Shown here piece after piece: positions 1-7,529 of a stretch of 10,715 nt of DNA. The notes beneath the pieces are model-generated. The model saw only the letters and a list, made by a program, of their open reading frames with translations. It was not told the DNA's origin and did not search any database. Location of the stretch: NCBI GenBank assembly GCA_013153575.1, contig JAADEE010000091.1:1-10715 (forward strand). The letters run 5' to 3'. The DNA comes from Chlorobiota bacterium. GTDB taxonomy: Bacteria > Bacteroidota > Bacteroidia > Bacteroidales > JAADGE01. The first letter of the stretch is position 1, and every line of letters starts with the position of its first letter. The translations under genes and the position numbers were made by a program.

Positions 1-162
1 CTTCTGTCTTCATTATTACTGCTTTATAAAACAGCAAAGAAGGTATTTGTTCCTTTTTCGGAATTATTTATTTTTGTATGATATTATTTTCTTCAATTTT
101 ATAAACTTGTTAAACAATATATTATAATATCAATTTTTTATTTTCATGGAACAACCAACTTT

Positions 163-1311
163 TTACTGTGGTTTAACTTTTAATAATCTTGCAATTTTTA
201 AAGCAAGATCTAAAAAAATAATTTTACTTGAACCATTTCTTTCAATATGGTTATAAGCCTCTGTAAACTCCTGAGATATTTCAAAAATATTATCTTTATG
301 AATAAATTTACTGAATTTCTCAGAAAAACTTCTTTCTTTACCGCCCAAAAATACAATTTTATTTTTATTTTCTGAGCTAATATTTAAAATAAAATTTTCA
401 CGAAGCATTAATAATGAATACTCTAAAAAACTTTTTTGCTGTTCCCTGCCTTCTTGCGAAAGTTTATTCGACCAACTAATTAATTCATTAACTTTTACAC
501 CATAAGCATCACGCATTAAGTCGGTAAACAGCTTAAAATTTTCATTATCTTCTTCACTATCTGCATTGTTAATTAACTTTTCTGCTTTAATAAAATTACC
601 ATCAGAAATTCTAACAATCTCATTTATTTTTTCATCATCAAAATCTGTTTGTTCTTTAATTTTTTCAAACATACTTTCAGAACTAACTTTCGGAATTTTA
701 ACAAGTTGCGTTCTTGACAATATTGTTTGAATAATTTTTTCGGTGCTTTCGGCAACTAAAATAAAAATTGTTTTTTCCGGAGGTTCTTCAATCATTTTTA
801 AAAGTTTATTTGATGCCGATACATTCATTTTTTCGGGCAACCAAATAATCATTACTTTGTATTCGCTTTCGTATGATTTAAAGTTTAATTTTTTAATAAT
901 TTCGCCACTTTCTTGTGCAAAGATACCTGCTTGTTGGTTTTCAACCTCTAACTTTTCAAGCCATTTTTCAAAACTATGATATGGACTTTCTAAAACAAAC
1001 TCTCGCCACTTTGAAATGAAATCATCACTTACAGGTTTTGTAAATTTTGATGTTCTTACAACAGGAAATACAAAATGTAAATCAGGGTGAATTAATTTTT
1101 CATATTTTTTACAAGAAGAACATTCTCCGCAAGAATCATTTTCTCCTTTATTTGTACAAGATAAATATTGTGCATAAGCTATTGCCATTGAGAGTTTTCC
1201 GTTGCCTTCATTTCCTGTAAAAAGCCATGCGTGGCTAACTCTTTTTTGCTTAATTGTGTTTAGCAAACTTTCTTTTATTCTATTATGTCCTGCTATATCT
1301 TTAAAAAACAT
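163..1311 (-). CDS. holB: DNA polymerase III delta' subunit (clamp-loader AAA+ protein)
   Basis: This 382-residue protein matches the delta' subunit of the replicative clamp loader, which with delta and the tau/gamma ATPases opens the sliding clamp and places it on primed DNA. The N-terminal AAA+ fold shows a P-loop-like GNEGNGKL (residues 33-40), with Leu where a catalytic P-loop has Thr/Ser, fitting a delta' that need not hydrolyse ATP. Four cysteines (52, 61, 64, 67) form the clamp-loader zinc module. NKLLKMIEEPP follows, then SRT (199-201) at the place of the family's SRC motif. The C-terminal third is helical, as expected of the collar domain. It is transcribed away from the rest of the window. 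The start at 1311 gives the normal N-terminus (FKDIAGHNRIKESL). The SRT variant is the only oddity. A paralogous DnaX is unlikely because the P-loop is degenerate and there is no long C-terminal extension. Confidence 0.93.
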   Translation of the reverse strand: MFFKDIAGHNRIKESLLNTIKQKRVSHAWLFTGNEGNGKLSMAIAYAQYLSCTNKGENDSCGECSSCKKYEKLIHPDLHFVFPVVRTSKFTKPVSDDFISKWREFVLESPYHSFEKWLEKLEVENQQAGIFAQESGEIIKKLNFKSYESEYKVMIIWLPEKMNVSASNKLLKMIEEPPEKTIFILVAESTEKIIQTILSRTQLVKIPKVSSESMFEKIKEQTDFDDEKINEIVRISDGNFIKAEKLINNADSEEDNENFKLFTDLMRDAYGVKVNELISWSNKLSQEGREQQKSFLEYSLLMLRENFILNISSENKNKIVFLGGKERSFSEKFSKFIHKDNIFEISQEFTEAYNHIERNGSSKIIFLDLALKIARLLKVKPQ

Positions 1312-1316
1312 TTACT

Positions 1317-1347
1317 TTTGTTTATCAAATTCAAAATTATAATTTTT
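1317..1347 (+). promoter_or_regulatory. Candidate promoter for the O-methyltransferase gene
   Basis: TTTG (1317-1320), a 19-base spacer, then TAATTTTT (1340-1347) fits the Bacteroidota sigma-A type promoter (TTTG, about 19-21 bases, TAnnTTTG) with one mismatch in the last base. It would give a leader of about 20 bases before the ATG at 1377. The leader is A-rich, with a weak AGAAG about ten bases before the start. Confidence 0.4.
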
Positions 1348-1363
1348 ACTGTTTATAAAAAAA
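1332..1363 (-). promoter_or_regulatory. Candidate promoter for the delta' gene
   Basis: Read on the minus strand, TAATTTTG (1339-1332) matches the Bacteroidota -7 consensus TAnnTTTG exactly, about 20 bases upstream of the delta' start codon. A T-run lies 19 bases further upstream where the -33 TTTG box would be (TTTT, one mismatch). It overlaps the oppositely oriented candidate promoter of the methyltransferase. AT-rich sequence makes chance matches likely. Confidence 0.35.
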
Positions 1364-1376
1364 GAAGTTTTTAGAA

Positions 1377-2003
1377 ATGACAATTAATGACTACATAATA
1401 AATCATACCGAAAAAGAAGATAGTGTTTTAGAAGAACTTAACAGAGAAACACATCTTAAAATTTTACGCCCAAGGATGCTTTCAGGGCATTATCAAGGTA
1501 AGTTAATTGAGTTTTTTAGTAAAATGATTAAGCCTAAAAAAATTCTTGAAATAGGCACATATACAGGATATTCAACTATTTGCTGGGCAAAAGGTTTGCA
1601 AAAAAATGGTATAATTCATACAATTGACATAAATGATGAACTTGAACCGATAATTTTAAAATACTTTAAAAAAGCAAAAATTGAAAATAAAGTAAAACTT
1701 CATTTTGGAGACGCAACAAAAATAATTCCTGAAATTAATGAAGTTTTTGATATTGTTTTTATTGATGCTGACAAGCCAAATTATTTAAATTATTACAATT
1801 TAGTTTTCGATAAAATAAAAAAAGGAGGTTACATAATTGCAGATAATGTTTTGTGGGATGGTAAAGTTATTCAAGAAACTGATAAAAAAGATGAATCAAC
1901 AAAGGCAATAAAAGAATTTAATGATTTTGCACATAACGATGAAAGAGTTGAAAATATAATTTTAAATATAAGAGACGGACTTATGATTATAAGAAAAAAA
2001 TAA
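1377..2003 (+). CDS. SAM-dependent, cation-dependent O-methyltransferase (family 3, caffeoyl-CoA OMT-like)
   Basis: This 208-residue class I methyltransferase belongs to the small cation-dependent O-methyltransferase family (CCoAOMT / COMT-like). Such enzymes move a methyl group from S-adenosylmethionine to a hydroxyl, usually of a catechol-type substrate. The SAM-binding motif I is EIGTYTGYS (58-66). FDIVFIDADK (124-133) and ADNVLWDG (155-162) supply the expected metal ligands Asp130, Asp156 and Asn157, with Lys133 as the likely general base. The length is normal and the protein is soluble. RPRMLSGHYQGKL (31-43) is the usual N-terminal substrate and dimer segment. It is divergent from the delta' gene and separated by 196 bases from the downstream sensor, so it is probably its own transcription unit. 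The physiological substrate cannot be read from the sequence. Confidence 0.9.
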   Translation: MTINDYIINHTEKEDSVLEELNRETHLKILRPRMLSGHYQGKLIEFFSKMIKPKKILEIGTYTGYSTICWAKGLQKNGIIHTIDINDELEPIILKYFKKAKIENKVKLHFGDATKIIPEINEVFDIVFIDADKPNYLNYYNLVFDKIKKGGYIIADNVLWDGKVIQETDKKDESTKAIKEFNDFAHNDERVENIILNIRDGLMIIRKK

Positions 2004-2086
2004 GCTCTATAAATGTTATATTTCAAAGCAAAACACAAATACAACAACCTAATAAACAAACGATTACAACAAACAAAAAACTTATG

Positions 2087-2118
2087 TTTTTAATACAAGA
2101 AAAAAAATACTATTTTTG
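2087..2118 (+). promoter_or_regulatory. Candidate promoter for the sensor / Sia-like gene block
   Basis: TATTTTTG (2111-2118) matches TAnnTTTG exactly. A T-run (TTTT, 2087-2090) lies 20 bases upstream at the -33 position, one mismatch from TTTG. A start about seven bases downstream would give a leader of roughly 75 bases before the ATG at 2200. A weaker alternative is TTTG (2156-2159) with TAGCTTAT (2181-2188), but it would leave almost no leader. The rest of the gap (2004-2086) shows only an A/C-rich, G-poor stretch and no convincing terminator for the methyltransferase gene. Confidence 0.35.
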
Positions 2119-2199
2119 AGAAATTATATTAATCATAAAACAAGTAAATTTACAATTTGTTTTATTTAAATTTATAGTAATAGCTTATTATACAATGCT

Positions 2200-4281
2200 A
2201 TGGTTTTAAAAAAGAGTTCACCTTATATAAAAATAGGAATAATACTATTAAGTATTGTTTTTGTTGGTATGCTTCACTTTAAGCTATCAAACACTTATAC
2301 TAACAAATTAACGAACACATCAAACACCGTTAAACTATTAGAACAGAGCAAAATACAACTTCAAAAAATAAATATACTGTCTAATCTTTTAGAATACGAA
2401 AGCACTAAATACCATAAAGAAATATTATCAGCAGCAGATAAAATTGATTATTCATTTTCAATTTTATTGAATGGAGGAAAATTATCTGATAATAAAAATG
2501 AATTTAATTACGCAAAACCAAACAATAAAGAAACTCAAAAATTAAAAGAATTAACAAAGGCTTGGAATAAATATCATACATCTTTAATCCAATTCTCAAA
2601 AAACAGTAATGACGATGTTGTATTTAACCTTTTAAACACAAATTATAAAAACCTTATTTCAAAACAAAATTCTGCTATTCTTTTCTATACAAAAGAACAT
2701 AAAGATTTAAAACTTAAATTATTTCTAATAAACTTAATTTCAACATTATTTTACATTTTAATTAGTATTATTTTATTCATTTTTATAAAAAACAACTTTA
2801 TAAAACCAATAAAACATATTGAACTTGCAATCGGCAATATTTCCGAAGGAAAAGAAATAAAGAATTCAAACACACATGAATATTACAAAGCCATAATGCT
2901 AAGTCTTAGCAAAATGGAAGCAAAAACAAGAGAACGCTATAACTTTGCAAATCAACTTGTTAAAAACAATTTAGATGTTGAATTTAAATCATATAACAAA
3001 AACAACCTTTTAGAATATTCATTAGTACAACTAAAAAATAAGTTAAAAGAAAACATTGAAGAAAACGCAAAAAGAATTGAAGAAGAAAAACAAAGACAAT
3101 GGTTTGCAGAAGGACAAGCAAAATTTAATGATATTTTAAGAGCCTCATCAGATTCTATAAATTTACTAGCATCAACATCACTAAAAAACATTGTTAAATT
3201 TTTCGATGCAGCACAAGGAGGTTTTTTCATTTTAAAAGAAGAAGAAAACAAAGAAAAATACCTTGAACTTACTGCCGCTTTTGCTTACGACAGAATGAAA
3301 GCTCTAAACAAAACCATTCCGTTAGGAGAAGGTTTAGTTGGAATGTGTGCTATTGAAGGAAATACAATTTGGGTAAACAATGTCCCTGATGATTACATGG
3401 ATATTGAATCAGGTTTAGGAGAAGCTCCTCCTACAAACATTTTAATTGTTCCATTAAAAAAAGACAACAATATTTTAGGAGTAATTGAAATTGCATCTTT
3501 CAATGAATTTAAACAAAACGAAGTTCTATTTATTGAAAACATTGCAGAAAATATTGCATCAACATTAGAAACAACAAAAATCACAGACAAAACAGCAATG
3601 CTCCTTGAAGAATCGCAAAAGCAATCACTTGAACTTGCAATGCGAGATGCTGAAATGTCAGAAAAAATTGCAGAACTTAGAGAACTCCAAAAACAAACCT
3701 CAAAAAGTGAAACTGAAATGACCAGCTTAATTTTAGCTGTCGATAAAGTTTTATTTAAAATAGAACTTTCACTATCAGGTAAAATAAGTTTTGCAAACCC
3801 ACTTCTTACAAAAAAATTAAATTACGATATAACAGGCAACAAACTATCTGAAATTACAAAAGAAAAAGACAGCTCTAAAATTGCCGACATATTAAAAAAA
3901 GTTGAAAATAACGAAACTGTTCAAACAGAATTAAACCTTTTAACTTCTGACAAAAAAACAATAAAAACATTAGCAATATTCTCACCTGTTAAAAATGAAA
4001 AAGGACGAATTTCAAAGGTATTAATACTTGCAAACGACATTAGTAGCATTGCAGAATTATCAAAAGAAAACAGTCTTTTAACGACTGAAATTGAAAAACA
4101 ACAACTTCATCTTTTAAACATTAATGAAGAAAAAGAAAACAACATTAAAGAATATAAAGAAGAAGCAGAAAAAACAAAAAACAAACTAAAAAAACTAATA
4201 GAAAAGGAAGCTCTAATTAAAGAAAAGCATCAAAAAGGAGTTGACAAAAAATATCAAGACTGGCTTGCTTCTTTTGGATAA
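2200..4281 (+). CDS. Membrane sensor: periplasmic helical domain, HAMP-like, GAF, PAS-like, coiled coil; no output domain
   Basis: This 693-residue inner-membrane sensor has a TM segment at about 11-27, an extracytoplasmic helical domain (about 28-170), a second TM (174-196), and a HAMP-like linker beginning around Pro203. A coiled coil (about 275-305) leads to a GAF domain (about 305-460) with GEGLVG (376-381) and VIEIAS (428-433). Another coiled coil precedes a PAS-like domain (about 507-618) that ends in ANDISSIAEL. A charged coiled coil (about 620-685) runs to a C-terminal DWLASFG. The extracytoplasmic part loosely resembles PilJ/NarX-type sensors (the LLNGGKLS...W..Y pattern) but lacks their RMLSQ core. 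I see no histidine kinase, GGDEF, EAL, methyl-accepting signalling tip or phosphatase. It lies 46 bases before a phosphatase whose GAF domain is clearly related, so it probably works as a co-receptor or scaffold for the same pathway. The ligand is unknown. Confidence 0.85.
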   Translation: MVLKKSSPYIKIGIILLSIVFVGMLHFKLSNTYTNKLTNTSNTVKLLEQSKIQLQKINILSNLLEYESTKYHKEILSAADKIDYSFSILLNGGKLSDNKNEFNYAKPNNKETQKLKELTKAWNKYHTSLIQFSKNSNDDVVFNLLNTNYKNLISKQNSAILFYTKEHKDLKLKLFLINLISTLFYILISIILFIFIKNNFIKPIKHIELAIGNISEGKEIKNSNTHEYYKAIMLSLSKMEAKTRERYNFANQLVKNNLDVEFKSYNKNNLLEYSLVQLKNKLKENIEENAKRIEEEKQRQWFAEGQAKFNDILRASSDSINLLASTSLKNIVKFFDAAQGGFFILKEEENKEKYLELTAAFAYDRMKALNKTIPLGEGLVGMCAIEGNTIWVNNVPDDYMDIESGLGEAPPTNILIVPLKKDNNILGVIEIASFNEFKQNEVLFIENIAENIASTLETTKITDKTAMLLEESQKQSLELAMRDAEMSEKIAELRELQKQTSKSETEMTSLILAVDKVLFKIELSLSGKISFANPLLTKKLNYDITGNKLSEITKEKDSSKIADILKKVENNETVQTELNLLTSDKKTIKTLAIFSPVKNEKGRISKVLILANDISSIAELSKENSLLTTEIEKQQLHLLNINEEKENNIKEYKEEAEKTKNKLKKLIEKEALIKEKHQKGVDKKYQDWLASFG

Positions 4282-4327
4282 AAAAGACTTTTCAAAAAAC
4301 ATAACCCAACCTTAATAAAAGATAAAA

Positions 4328-6934
4328 ATGACAAAACAAACTTCAAATATAAAAAAATCTAAAATTGTATTTCAATATACAATTAGGGGCTTTTTGTTTG
4401 GTCTTTTTTTTCCACTATTAATATGGTCGTTCCTTTTAATATCTAACAAATATTACCTTAATATCGAAGATATTAAATTAATGCACAGCAACAATCCATT
4501 GCTATATATAATAGATTTAGCACCAATTGTAATAGGTTTTGTTACATTTTTTTTAGCAGGTAAAGTTAGCCAAGACAGAATGCAACTTATAGAACAAATA
4601 AATAAAAACAAAACCATAATTTCTCAATACACAAACTTTGCAAAACAAATTGCAGAAGATAATTTTTCGGTAAATGAATTTGAAGAATCAAATAAAAATG
4701 AGCTTGACAGAACTTTGTTATTAATGCAAAGAAACTTTATTGAAAAACAAAAAAAAGAAACAGAACTATCGTGGGTTACAAAAGGTAAAGAAAAAATTGC
4801 AGAAATACTTCGTATAAACACAAATTTTGATGACCTTATAAAAGAAACACTTATAACTTTAATTGAATATACAAACTCAATTCAAGGTTCATTTTATATT
4901 TTTGATGATGAAAAACAAAAACTCGTAAACTATTATTCCTACGCATACAATAGAAGCAAATTTCTAAAAAATGAATTTAATATTGGAGAAGGTTTAATAG
5001 GACAAGCAGCATATGAAAGAGATTTTGTTTACAGAAAAAATATCCCCGAAAATTATTTTACAATTACATCAGGTATAATTGGCGATAAAAAACCAAATGT
5101 TTTATTAATAACCCCACTAATTGGTAATGAACAAATACAAGGTGTAATAGAAATTGCAAGTTTAAATAGCGAATATCCGCAAACAGTAATTTCTCTTTTA
5201 AACGAACTAAAAGAAATTATTGGGCAAACATTATTTAATTTTAAAGCAAACCTTACAACAAAAAAACTTCTTGAAGACGCCCAAAAATTAACCGACAAAT
5301 TACAAAAAAATGAAAATGAGCTTCGTAAAAACGCAAAACAAATGGAGCTTACACAAATTGAACTTGAAAAATCAAATGCCGAACTTGCTGCAAAAATATT
5401 AGAAGTTGAAACAGGGCAAAAAAGAATTCATGCTCTTTTAGAAAACGCATCAGAAGTAATTACAATTTACGACACAAACGGAATTGTACAATATGTTAGT
5501 CCATCCGTAAAAACAATTTTAGGCTTTGAGCCGGAAGAAATGATTGGTATTAACCGCTTTGAAAGGGGCGATAAAATATTACAAGATGCATTTAATGAAC
5601 TTTTAAAAAACCCTAACATTGAAAAAGTATTTGAATACCAATACACAAACAAAAACAAAAAAAGAGTTTGGTTAGAAACAAGAGGAAGAAACCTATTAAG
5701 CAATCCTGCAATAAATGGTATAATATTTAACACACGTGACATTACTGTAAGAAAAGAAGCAGAAACAGCCAAAAGACTTAGTAGTGAAATGCAAGCACTT
5801 TCAGAAAACAGTCTTGACATGATTGTTCGCATTGACCAAGCAGGAAACATATATTATGCAAACCCTATGACAGAAAAATTCATAGGAATTAGTTCTGACA
5901 AATTAACAGGCAAAAACATAAACAATGTAGGTTTAAATGAAGAAATACTATCATTCTTTAAAACTATTATTCACAAAACAAACATTGCAAAAGAAGAAAT
6001 TCAAGAAGAAACTGTTTTTAACATTGATGATACAAAACAAATTGTTCAATTTAACTCAATACCGGAAATTGGAGAAGGAGGAGTAATTAGAACTTTCCTA
6101 TTTGTTGTACACGACATTACAGAAAGTAAACAAATAGAACTTGAAATAGACAAAAAAAACAAAGACATTACAGAAAGTATCAATTATGCCCACAGAATTC
6201 AATCTGCAATTGTGCCGGATATGAATATTGTAAAAAGATATCTTCCTAAATCATTTATGTTTTTCAGACCAAAAGATGTTGTTAGTGGTGACTTACCTTG
6301 GTTTATGGTTAAAGGAGACAACATTTACATAGCAGCAATTGACTGTACAGGACACGGAGTACCTGGCACACTTATTTCATTTATTGGGTATTTTTCTTTA
6401 AACAACATTGTAAACAAAGAAGAAAATAAATCAGCAGGAGAAATATTAGATGAATTACACATACAAGTAAGAAAAACACTAAAACAAGACTCACCAGACT
6501 CAAAAGCAAGGGATGGCATGGATATTGCCCTACTAAAAATAAACCCAAAAAACAACACATTAGAATTTGCAGGAGCACACAACCCTCTTTTACATCTTAG
6601 AGGCGAGAAAGTTACAAGATATAAAGGAGATCGGAAGGCTGTTGGAGGTAAACCTATGAGACAAAGAGGTAACAAAAAAGAGAAAACTTTTACAACTCAT
6701 AAAATAAATATTGAGAAAAACGATAAATTTTTTATTTTTACGGACGGATTTCCTGATCAAATTGGAGGCCCTGAAGGAAGAAAATATCAAGCAGGGAGAA
6801 TACAAAAAGAAATTGAAGAAAAAAATAATTTTTCAATGACACAATATTATGATTTCTTTGTAGCTCAATTTGAAAATTGGATGAAAGGTTACAAACAAAT
6901 TGATGATGTTCTTTTTATTGGAATAGAAATATAA
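4328..6934 (+). CDS. SiaA-like membrane PP2C (SpoIIE) protein phosphatase with GAF and two PAS domains
   Basis: This 868-residue protein has two TM helices (about 21-39 and 59-77) with almost no periplasmic sensor, so its inputs are cytoplasmic. A GAF domain (about 158-305; GEGLIGQ 220-226) is followed by a coiled coil (about 308-365), PAS1 (about 367-475, ending NTRDIT), PAS2 (about 489-600, ending VVHDIT), a linker helix KNKDITESINYAHRIQ, and a PP2C/SpoIIE domain (about 638-868). The metal-binding residues of PPM phosphatases are present: Asp655 in SGDLPW, Asp672 in DCTGHGVPG (672-680), RDGMD (728-732), Asp806 in TDGFPDQIGG and Asp859/860 in DDVLFIGIEI. It should dephosphorylate a Ser/Thr-phosphorylated partner-switch protein. 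The SiaB and SiaC genes follow at once, so SiaC is the likely substrate. It differs from P. aeruginosa SiaA, which senses through a periplasmic region and HAMP. The SGDLPW motif departs from the more common SGDFYW. Confidence 0.92.
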   Translation: MTKQTSNIKKSKIVFQYTIRGFLFGLFFPLLIWSFLLISNKYYLNIEDIKLMHSNNPLLYIIDLAPIVIGFVTFFLAGKVSQDRMQLIEQINKNKTIISQYTNFAKQIAEDNFSVNEFEESNKNELDRTLLLMQRNFIEKQKKETELSWVTKGKEKIAEILRINTNFDDLIKETLITLIEYTNSIQGSFYIFDDEKQKLVNYYSYAYNRSKFLKNEFNIGEGLIGQAAYERDFVYRKNIPENYFTITSGIIGDKKPNVLLITPLIGNEQIQGVIEIASLNSEYPQTVISLLNELKEIIGQTLFNFKANLTTKKLLEDAQKLTDKLQKNENELRKNAKQMELTQIELEKSNAELAAKILEVETGQKRIHALLENASEVITIYDTNGIVQYVSPSVKTILGFEPEEMIGINRFERGDKILQDAFNELLKNPNIEKVFEYQYTNKNKKRVWLETRGRNLLSNPAINGIIFNTRDITVRKEAETAKRLSSEMQALSENSLDMIVRIDQAGNIYYANPMTEKFIGISSDKLTGKNINNVGLNEEILSFFKTIIHKTNIAKEEIQEETVFNIDDTKQIVQFNSIPEIGEGGVIRTFLFVVHDITESKQIELEIDKKNKDITESINYAHRIQSAIVPDMNIVKRYLPKSFMFFRPKDVVSGDLPWFMVKGDNIYIAAIDCTGHGVPGTLISFIGYFSLNNIVNKEENKSAGEILDELHIQVRKTLKQDSPDSKARDGMDIALLKINPKNNTLEFAGAHNPLLHLRGEKVTRYKGDRKAVGGKPMRQRGNKKEKTFTTHKINIEKNDKFFIFTDGFPDQIGGPEGRKYQAGRIQKEIEEKNNFSMTQYYDFFVAQFENWMKGYKQIDDVLFIGIEI

Positions 6935-6944
6935 ACTAAAGTTT

Positions 6945-7520
6945 ATGTCAGAAGCACAAAACAATAACAAGTTTGACTTTGTATATGACTTTTACTCAAA
7001 AATGAAAGAGAGTAAAGTTGCAATTGCATACGAAGGTGAAATTTCACATGAAATTACTAAAGTATTTAGTTCATTAGCTGAAAGCCACATTGCAATTGAC
7101 AACGAATCAAACACATTAAAGAAAAGAGTTTTTCATGTAATGATTGAATCTTTACAAAATTTAAGTAAACATTCAGGAGAAAAACACGACCCAAAATCTG
7201 CAACTGATGGACAAGGCATATTTTTTGTTAGTAAAACAGATACAGAATATACAATAACAACCGGAAATGTAATTGATAAATATGAATTACCCGGATTAAA
7301 ATTAATAATTAAAAAAATAAATAGTAGTGATAAAAAATCATTAAAAGTACTATATAAAGAACAAATTAAAAAAGGCAGGCTATCAGAAAAAGGAGGTGCA
7401 GGTCTTGGTTTTATTGACATTGTCCGAAAAACAGGAGAACAACTTATATATTCTTTTTTTGATATTAATGAAAAAAAATCATACTTTGTATTAACATCTA
7501 CAGTTTCAAGAATAAAATAA
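6945..7520 (+). CDS. siaB: SiaB-family protein kinase (GHKL-type, DUF6272)
   Basis: This 191-residue soluble protein has the layout of SiaB, a small GHKL-fold Ser/Thr kinase related to anti-sigma-factor kinases such as SpoIIAB and RsbW. An N-box-like helix VMIESLQNLSKHS holds Glu68, Asn72 and His76, which are candidate Mg-ATP ligands. A glycine-rich lid EKGGAGLGFIDI (148-159) is the G-box. The N-terminal FDFVYDFYSKMKESKVAIAYEGEIS is the usual start of the family. The gene begins 10 bases after the SpoIIE phosphatase and ends 9 bases before SiaC, so all three should be made together. In P. aeruginosa SiaB phosphorylates SiaC and SiaA reverses this. The same role is inferred here from family and gene order. 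The symbol is given by analogy. The leader is A-rich with no Shine-Dalgarno sequence. Confidence 0.88.
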   Translation: MSEAQNNNKFDFVYDFYSKMKESKVAIAYEGEISHEITKVFSSLAESHIAIDNESNTLKKRVFHVMIESLQNLSKHSGEKHDPKSATDGQGIFFVSKTDTEYTITTGNVIDKYELPGLKLIIKKINSSDKKSLKVLYKEQIKKGRLSEKGGAGLGFIDIVRKTGEQLIYSFFDINEKKSYFVLTSTVSRIK

Positions 7521-7529
7521 ATTAAAATT

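Noticed and set aside
1..162. Possible start of a minus-strand gene at 13-11 (ATG AAG ACA GAA) downstream of the delta' gene, and weak hairpins (TTCC/GGAA at 50-63; near-palindrome at 20-35; palindrome ATATTATAATAT at 119-130)
   Set aside because: Only four codons are visible, which cannot support a gene. The hairpins have four or fewer G/C-containing pairs, or are AT palindromes expected by chance, and none has a clear stem plus T-run serving as a terminator for the delta' gene.
1871..2059. Open frame on the minus strand (62 residues, hydrophobic) partly in the gap after the methyltransferase
   Set aside because: Most of it is antisense to the conserved end of the methyltransferase. Its hydrophobic, Ser/Phe/Ile-rich composition is what the complement of Lys/Asn/Glu-rich coding sequence gives.
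2030..2085. A/C-rich, G-poor stretch in the gap before the sensor gene
   Set aside because: The composition is striking, but there is no repeated unit, no palindrome and no match to a known RNA or operator. It fits an unconstrained AT-rich spacer.
2200..4281. Histidine kinase or chemoreceptor as the identity of the output-less sensor
   Set aside because: No H-box, N-box or G-box and no methyl-accepting signalling tip is visible. The C-terminal part is PAS-like sequence plus coiled coil only.
5467..5850. 127-residue minus-strand open frame inside the phosphatase gene
   Set aside because: It is antisense to the two PAS domains, which are clearly coding on the plus strand. It has no recognisable domain and no leader.
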